In this document: positions 23,501 to 32,500 of the stretch, in pieces
Numbering within the stretch: position 1 is the first letter of the stretch
Layout: each line of letters opens with the position of its first letter
Source: Gari tellinella
Lineage: Eukaryota > Mollusca > Bivalvia > Cardiida > Psammobiidae
NCBI GenBank assembly: GCA_922989275.2
Contig: OV277859.1
Coordinates: forward strand, 36,995,501 to 37,059,500
DNA: 64,000 nt
Direction of reading: 5' to 3'
Translations under genes and position numbers: made by a program
Notes under the pieces: generated by a model
The model's database searches: none
What the model was told of the DNA's origin: nothing
Seen by the model: only the letters and a program-made list of their open reading frames with translations

Positions 23501-26500
23501 CAATATTCAAAGGTGTCATCAAAATGCAGAATAAACAAAATATTTCTATCCTGCATTAAGTAATCCATTGATTTAAGAAGTTTCAGTACCACATCACTGA
23601 GTGGTTGCTTAATACAAGATGGGCGATATTTAACTGTCACCTGTGTTACAGACTGCCAAGTCCTCTTTTTTTAGTAACATCTTAACCCATTACCCCATAA
23701 ATACACCTTTTTATACCTTTAATTCATTCCTCCATTGAAGAATATAATTCCAATTTAAACAATTAAATGTGTATCATAATCAATGTTTTCTACATTCTAC
23801 CAGATGATAGCTTAAAGCAGGCTGAAAGTGAAGCAGAATGTGCCTTAAGGCACATTCTGCTTTACTTTCAACCTGCTTTAAAAGGTCAACTATCTTCACA
23901 ACTAGAAACAAGCTATGGGGTAATGGGTTAACCCTTTCCTCCCTAAAAGCTCAAAAGGACAATTCTAGTTTTCAATTTAGTCAAGTCCATTTTTGACATT
24001 TAAGGGTTGATTTTTACAATATATGTTAATATAAATACCGATGATGATGATGATATGACAAAATGACAAAGACAAGTGTACTCATCACTAGTACAGTGTT
24101 TGCAAATAATGCAAATGTGCGTGACTAGGGTTCAAAGAGTTAACAATGTTTTATATGAATTGTAAATGTTGTGTTATGACAATTAATTCATTACCCCATA
24201 GCCGTTTTCTAGTTTTGAAGACAGGTGAGTTGAAAGTAAAGCCTGCTTTAAATTACCATTTGCTAGTATCAAGACAATATTTCTTATGATATATATTCAT
24301 GACTATGCAAATTGGAACTATCTTCTTCAGTGGAAGAACAAAGTAAAGGCATAAAAATGTGTATTTGTGTGGTAATGAGTTAAAACATTACATTTTACTG
24401 TGAGGGTACAGCAAACAGTTCTGTTACAAATGGAGTAGACCCAGATCATAGGGCTTGTCATAGAGTCCTCCTCTGATCAGGGTCTACACTTTTTGTTACA
24501 CTTTTTATTAATAAGGGAACAAATCCCTTGAAAGTCAGTATAAAGTAATAACTATTCACGACCAGAGCATCATATGTGGGTGCCAATGCTTGTGTGTTTT
24601 TAAGATCAGTGAAAAATACAGTAAAATAAGGTCAAAGGTTAATGTTAATATGGTAAAATATTTTGATATGTCTAGATAGGGCTTGTCAAGATGAACATTC
24701 ATACCAAATCTGAAGGTTGTAGATGAACATTTAAAGAAGTTAGGGTCAATGTTAAGATTTCAGAAGAGGTCAAGGCAGACACAGTCCTGAGTGAAGATAA
24801 AATCAGGGCTCCAGATAAGAGGTAGTTATTTCAACATATCAAATATTTATCACTCATTTCAGCACAAAATCCTATGGTGTTACTACTCATTAGAATCGTC
24901 TCGAGGAGACGATTCTAATGAGTAGTGACACCATAGGGTTTAATTCAGAAATAAAGATTTTAAGTTTTGAAAAACTACCCTTATCTGCTGCTCTGAATTA
25001 ATATCTTTTTTTTTTTTTTTAAAAAACAAACGAGTTTAATATTAAATCATCCGTTTGGAAAGAAAGCAGTGTAAGGGTTAAATTAAACTGTGTTTATTTA
25101 TAGACAAAAATGTTCCTTTCGGAGGAAAGTGATGGCTGCAAATGATAAAACCAATTGATGATCTGCATCTACATTTCAGCACTGTTTGAAAATCCAATCC
25201 AATTCTTTTAGCCCTGAAGGTATGTCAAGAATCGATTGTGCAAATTGTGCCAGTGTAATGCCTTTGATCACTGAGAATGAGGCCTGCATCTGCTTTTCCT
25301 TTACCCATTTACCCATAAATAAGCCTTTTAACGCCTCTTATATCTTCTTCCACTGAAGCAAATAGTTCCAATTTATACATTCATGAATATGTTTCATAAG
25401 AAATATTATCTACTTTCTAGCTGGTAGTAGCTTAAAGCAGGCTGAAAGTAAAGCAGAATGTGCCTTAAGGCACATTCTGCTTTACTTTCAACCTGCTTTA
25501 AGAAGTCAGTTATTTTCAAAACTAGACAGAGACTATGGGGAAATGGGTTAACTCATTCATCCCTGACACTTCCAATGAACAATTCCAGTACTCAATTAAC
25601 CCATTACCCCAGAAAATGCCTTTTATGCCTTAAATTTATTCCTTCATTGAAGAAAACAGTTCTAATTCATACAGACATCAATATGTATCATAAGAAATAA
25701 TTTCTACATTCTAGAAGATGGTAGCTTAAAGCAGGTTGAAAATAAAGCAGAATGTGTCTAATTGTGCATTCTGCTTTACTTTCAACCTGCTTTTAGTGGT
25801 AAACTATCTTCAATATTACTAGAAATAAGCTATGGGGTTATGGGTTAAAGCCTAGTCCATTTTGACCTACAGTAAACCCCTTCTATTACGATTACTAAAT
25901 TGTGCTTATTATTAGGTGTTAAACACAGGTCCCTCCTTAAAGTAAGATAACAGTAAAATAGAAGGTTCCTTCTGTTTTACTGTCATCCACTGTCTTTTAT
26001 TTATACAATGAAATAGCCTCTTTTTAAAGTTCGGAAAGGGGGCATATTGAAAATAATTTCTCTTTTTTACCCTTTACCCCAAAGCTTGTTTCTACTTTTG
26101 AAAATAGGTGATCACTTAAAGCAGGTTGAAAATAAAGCAGAATGCCTCTTTAGGCATAGAATATATTTCTTATGTTACATATTCATGCCTTTATAAAAGA
26201 GAACTATTTTCTTAAGTGGAGGGATTAATTAAACACATTAAAAGGTGTATCTATAAAGTAAAGGGTTAAACAGGTTTTTCTGACAATTGTCATGGGTCCA
26301 AGGTTTAGTCTAAGGTCGTTCTATAGCATTTGATTGGTCAGATTTGAGCCTAGGCTCAAATCTGACCAATCAAATGCTTGAGAACACATTCAGACTCAAC
26401 TCAAACGCTTTATAACCTTGAACCATGAGGTATAACATTTACCTTTTCATCTTTTTTTCTTGATTTCTCGAGTTCACTCTGGAGCCAGGCGAGCTGGTTG

Positions 26501-29500
26501 GCAGGATCTGGAATGTCCTTGGTCAGCTTGTCTTGGTCATAGTACAGATTGGTGTTAACACCAAGAAGCTTTAGTTTGTCTGTCAACTGGCTGCTGTAGT
26601 ACCCACCTGGCAATACAAGTTCCACAACTCAACATAAGAGCAGGGCCCCAGATAAGAGAGAGTAAACTGAACAAATCCAACAATTTCTCACTCATTTGAG
26701 CATCAAATCCTATGGTGTTACTACTCATTAGAATTGTCTCTTCGAGACAATTCTAATGAGTAGTGACACCCTTATAGGGTTTAATCCAGAAATAAAGATT
26801 TTAGATTTTGAAATACTCCCCTTATCTGGAGCCCTGTAAGAGGGAATAAACTTATCACTTAACTTCATAGATACACATTTTGACGTATTTAATTTATTCC
26901 TCCACTGAAGAAAGCAGTTTAACTTTGTACAATCACAAACACATTTATGTATAATCATAAGAAACATTTTCTATATTCTAGCAAATGGTAGCATAAAGCA
27001 GGTTGAAAGTATAAGGGGCATCTGCTTTACTTTCATCCTGCTTTCAGTGAAACAGGTTATGGAGTTAAAGGTCAAACATGTATTTTTGCAATAAATTCTC
27101 CTTATATAAATGTCTACACCAAACCCTATCATGTAACAATTCAAAGATAATTCTAATGTGTAGTCATACCACAGGGTTTGGTGCAAAGGATTTAGTGTTT
27201 GAAAAGAAAAACCCATCTGAGGCCTTGGCAGTGCTGTTGGTTCCAAGCTCAAGATTGGCCATATTGATGAGTTTTTCATGACTCTGAGCTTTATTTCTTT
27301 ACCTTTAATTTTCCCAGGTATCACCCCTGCTTCATCAGCACTTGTGAGCTCACTACATAACTTGCATGGCTTCAATTAAGAGGGAGTAAACCAAACAAAT
27401 CCAAAATGTTCTCACTTATTTTAGCCCAACTCCTATGGTGTAACTATTCATTAGAATCGTCTCAAAGAGACAATTTTAATGAGTTGTGACACCATAGCTT
27501 TTAGTTCAGAAATGAAGATTTTAGTTTTTGAAATGCACCCCTAATCTGGAGCTCTGGTAATTTGTAAACAACTTGTGAGCTCACAAGTGCTGGTGAAGAA
27601 GGTGCGTTATCTCTGAAAATTACAGGTAAAGAAATATAGCTCAGAGTCATGCAAAAACTCATCATTAATATGTGAAAGTGTTAGTGAGTTAACAAAGCTA
27701 AATTTTGCACAATCTTTTTCCAAAAAAGGGCCATAACTTTGGCTGTGCCTAGGCAATCTCACTGGTTATCAACCTTAACCTAGACATTTACCCAGTTGAA
27801 AACAACTGCAGATCTTGAGCAGACTTTAAGATATTCAAACCTGTTACAGAAGATTAGAAGATGATTATACATGGGCAAAATTATGTCATTATTAAAGCTA
27901 CTGGCACCCTCATAATCAGTCGTACTTGTGAACATGCCTCAAACAGTGCAAGTCAAGCCTTTAATACACAACCAAACATGCACAGAAAAACCTCTCTTTT
28001 ATGATCACAAAATGGTGTCAATTATTAGGTGTTTAATATTTATAGCAGGTGCCTGCTTAAAGCAAGGTGACAGTAAAACAGAAAGCTCCTTCAGGAGCTT
28101 TCTGTATTACTGTTACCTTGCTTTAAGCTGTCACCTGACTTTTTACAATCAAATATTCTTTGTTTAAGTTGTCGTAGTAGAGAGGTTTTACTGTATTCAG
28201 TAGACATTTAAAGAGAAAACAATTATGGAACACCCAGAATATAAGCTTCTGCTTAATGCAATACAAAAGTAATCTAGAAAGTTTCTAAAGGATCTTTTCT
28301 GCATCATGTGTGTTCCGTACTCAGCAATCACCTGTTTTGGAAACTATTTATACATCGTCAATAATCATTCAATGGCAGTTTGACATATGTTTGTCTGTAT
28401 GATCACCTTTAATTCACTTTCTAGATTAACCTTCTTCTGCAGATACCAGAATTTTATTGAAACTTTTTGAAAAACAGATCAGACAGCCCATGAACGAGCT
28501 GAAGACTTAGGGTATACACTATTTTCTTACAGGAACTGCCTGACACGAGTCTGCATTTTTTTCCTGATGAAAACTTTCCTCATTTTATAAGCCAATGAAA
28601 TAGTCAAGATGATAGATGTTCATAGTGGGTTGAGTTTTATATATGAGTATTCAGCACAAGGTTCTTCAAGTGAGAAGTTGTCATATGGCATGTAGATTTA
28701 AGGATGTCCACTCACAATACTGGACAAAACAGTCACCAATAAATACAGTGGAAACTCGATAATTCAACCATTACCCAATAAATACATTTTTTACGCCTTT
28801 AGTTTACTCCTCCACTGAAGGAAAAAGTTTTGATTTATACAGTCAGGATTAAGTATTATAAGATAATTTTTCTATATGCCAGCAGATAATAGCTTAAAGC
28901 AGGTTGAAAGTAAAGCAGAATTTGCCCTCAGGCACATCTTGCTTTATTTTCAACCTGCTTTAAGTGGTCACTTATTTTCAAAACTAGAAACAGGCTATAG
29001 GGTAATGGGTTAAGTCGAACTAACCCATATTTCAAAGTTATAACATGGCTTAGCCACGTTTTAACTTTGAAATATGGGTAAGTTTGACTAAAAAGAGATC
29101 GAGTTATCTAAATTCAGGAAATAAGGATAAATTTGACTTCAGCACGTTTGATGTATCAAGTTTTGACTGTAGTAAATGTTGTGTTTTGAAGAAAAAATAT
29201 TCTTAGTCAGCACGAGAAGGGTTAATTCACTTTCTAAATTAACATCGGTGCAATTAATACCACTACAATATTTAGGTGTTGGTTTGGTGGTAATTTTCAA
29301 TCAGGACTAAATGAAGTGTAATAGAATGTTAGAGAGAAAAAGGTTCTAAGCCTGAATTCTGTATGGCAGATGGAGACATGAGTAAGAAATTGTCAAGAAA
29401 ATAGTGTGTGAATGACATAAATTTATAATAAGTCTTTAGCCCTTTGCTTCATAGCTGTCAGTGCAGATATAAAAATTTGATACAGCTTCATATATTGTAC

Positions 29501-32500
29501 CTTTTCACAATGTTCATCAGTAAACAAGGTCCCATCTGTATATAACCCATTACCCCATAGCCTGTTTCTAGTTTTGAAGACAGTTGACCACATAAAGCAG
29601 GTTGAAAATAAAGCAGAATGCGCCCCAAGGCGCATTTTGCTTTACTTTCAGCCTTCTTTAAGCTATTATCTGCTAGGTTTTAGAAAATATTACTTATGAT
29701 ACATATGCATGACTGTACAAAAGGGAACTATTTTATTCAGTGGAGAAATTAATTATAGGCATAAAAAGGCGTATTTATGGGGTAATGGGTTTAAACAATA
29801 AATGAGTCTTCATTGAGTGCATTTAAACAGGGTAGTGAAGTAGTTTTCTGTCGAGGAAATCATTAGGAGAATTGAAATACTTAGGAACTTTCTGCCAAAC
29901 ATTACAACTACTTTAAGCACACATGTGTATTACATACTTAAATATATATTAAACAATTGGCAACATAATTATTCTACTCTAGAACAGAGCTCCAGATAAG
30001 GGGAGTATTTCAAAAACTAAAATCTTTGTTTCTGCATAAATAAACCCTCTTTGGTTACCACCCATTAGAATTGTGTCTTTGAGACAATTCTAATAAGTAT
30101 TTACACCATAGGATTTGGTGCTGAATTAGTGAGAAAGTCTTTGATTTGTTCAGTTTACTGGCTCTTATCTGGAGCCCTGCAGTACAAGGATCCCCAACTA
30201 TTCCCCTACAAGGTAAGTATTCAGATTTTTATTCTAGCAGATCATAGCTTAAAACAGGCTGAAAGTAAAGCAGAATGCGCCTTAAGGCTCATTCTGCTTT
30301 ACCTTCAACCTGTTTTAAGCAGTCATTTGTCTTCAAAACAAGAAACAGACTATGGGGTAAAGGTACAATTAGTAAAATTGCGTCTGAAAAAATGAAAATT
30401 TGAAATCTTAGGATTCTTATGATCAACTTATGGAAGCCCTGAAAAGACAAGACAATAACAAGATGACAATACCATTTAAGAACTGATTGGTCTCATTCTG
30501 ACCCAGCATTTTGTCCCAGTGGCTGGTCTCCAATACACCTTTGTAGTATTGTGTCTTGTCCACTGCAAATGGCATCTGGTTGCTAGGGTATGGATCATGG
30601 TTACCAAGGACAGGGTAAATGGTTTTGTTAGGAAACTGGGTCATCAAGGCATCACTCACATTGCCAATGAGATAATACACTTTTTGCAGGTCAAGGTCAC
30701 TGCCATCAACATGTGGCACACTGTCTCTGTTTAAGGTAACAAAAATATCTGTACATAATAAACCCTTCTCATTCTGAACAAGTGTTCTTTTGTAAAATAA
30801 ATGGTTTCTCTTTATGCTTTAAACATTTGACCATATTTAGCTTGTTTCTAGTTTTGAAGACAGATGACCACTTAAAGCAGGTCAAAAGTAAAGCAGAATG
30901 CACCTTAGGGCGCATTCTGTTTTACTTTCAGCCTGGTTTAAGCTACCATCAGCAAGGATGAAAAATGTTTCTTACAATACATATTCATGACTTTATGAAG
31001 TGGAACTATTTTCTTTCTTAGGTGTAGGAATAAATTTAAAGGTATAAAAAGGTGTATTTTTGAGGTAATGGGTTAAACATGTTTTCATCTTTAAAAAGTT
31101 GTTTTTTACATATCTGAATGTGTCTTAACTTTCCTTAAAGAAGTTTAAAACTTGAAGTACAACCTGTGTATCAGGAAATTGAGAGCCTGGTGAGATAGGG
31201 CGTGTTCGATTATTAGTCCGGTATTGGCGGAATCGAAATCGAATGGTCCGTAATTCAATTCCAGAACTGTTCTATCAGTTCTGTTCAAGGAGGTGGTGTG
31301 AGCAGAATTGTGATATATCATCATGGTTCCCGGCACAATTTGCCAACGTTTCGACAGCAACGTTATACTAAGAAGGGAACCAGACTAGCTACCATATTTG
31401 CAAGGGTTCAATTCCGTTTTTACTTGATTTACTAATTCAATGGAATCGTTCCAAACAGTTCTGGAACTGATAATCGAACACGCCCATACTGAGTAACTTG
31501 GCACCTCATCTAGATTTTCAGTGTTTGCCAGTCATCAATATAACTTTTTAGCATGTGTAGGGTTATAGTTAAATATAGTCAAATACAAGCTCTAAAGCAA
31601 CTTCTTTTCTTAAAGGGTAAAGTATGTATTGGCATATTAAATGTTAAATGAGTAAATTAGCATCAATAATTCCAACAAAATTTCATTATCAGTTAAAATT
31701 GTGATAAACCTTTACCAGGCAATACTGAGTATAATAATTAGGCAAGACTGTGTATATATAATTATATATTTTGCAATTAGTGTAGATCTAGACCCTGAAT
31801 GAGTCCTTTGATCAGGTTCTGCACTGTTTGCCATACATTTTAGATAATTTTGAAACAAATCTTTCAAGTGGCATTGTAAACAGCTCATTTGTCAAAAAAG
31901 AGAATTAATTTGAAAATTCAGCAATGAAAGGTTTAACAGAGCACCAGATAAGGGTAGTTTTTCAAAAACTAAAATATTTATTACAGAATTAAACCCTATT
32001 GTGTTACTACTCATTAGAATCGTCTCAAAGAGACGATTCTAATGAGTAGTAACACCATAGGATTTTGTGCTGAATAAGTGAGAAAATGTTTGATTTGTTG
32101 AAATAACTACCTCTTATCTTGGGGTCTGGTTAAAGCTTACCCTGTCCATATGATGAAGTCAGGATCAGGTTGAATATCATACATTGCTTGCACTGCAGCT
32201 TTTATAAGCTGCCATGGTGCATCACAGAGGTAGTTACCATAGCTACCAATGTTTGCTCCTGGAGTGTTGCCTTGGTGACACATGTGACTCGGGTCACCTG
32301 TACTGCTATAGTTGGAGTCATAATGGAAGTCAGTGACATGCCAAAAGTAACCTGTGGAATACAAGAAAGATTATATAAACTATAAAATGAAGAGTACAAC
32401 TTCTATCTATCTATCTCTTTTTACTGCTGCACACCCTCACGGGTAATTTTGAGCAGCTGCGCGTCTGTGTCTGTTAGTAGAAATAAGTGAAAGGAAAAAA

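Noticed and set aside
25458..25700. Recurrent frames like AHSALLSTCFK or KQVESKAECALRRILLYFQPA
   Set aside because: These are translations of the alpha palindrome in different Tta1 copies, not genes.
26971..27375. Open frame of 134 codons beside the gene's exon 4, on the same strand
   Set aside because: Exon 3 joins exon 4 in perfect phase and restores FLNGGYYSSQL, so no exon is needed. The frame runs through a worn Tta1, a gamma-like palindrome and an inverted repeat.
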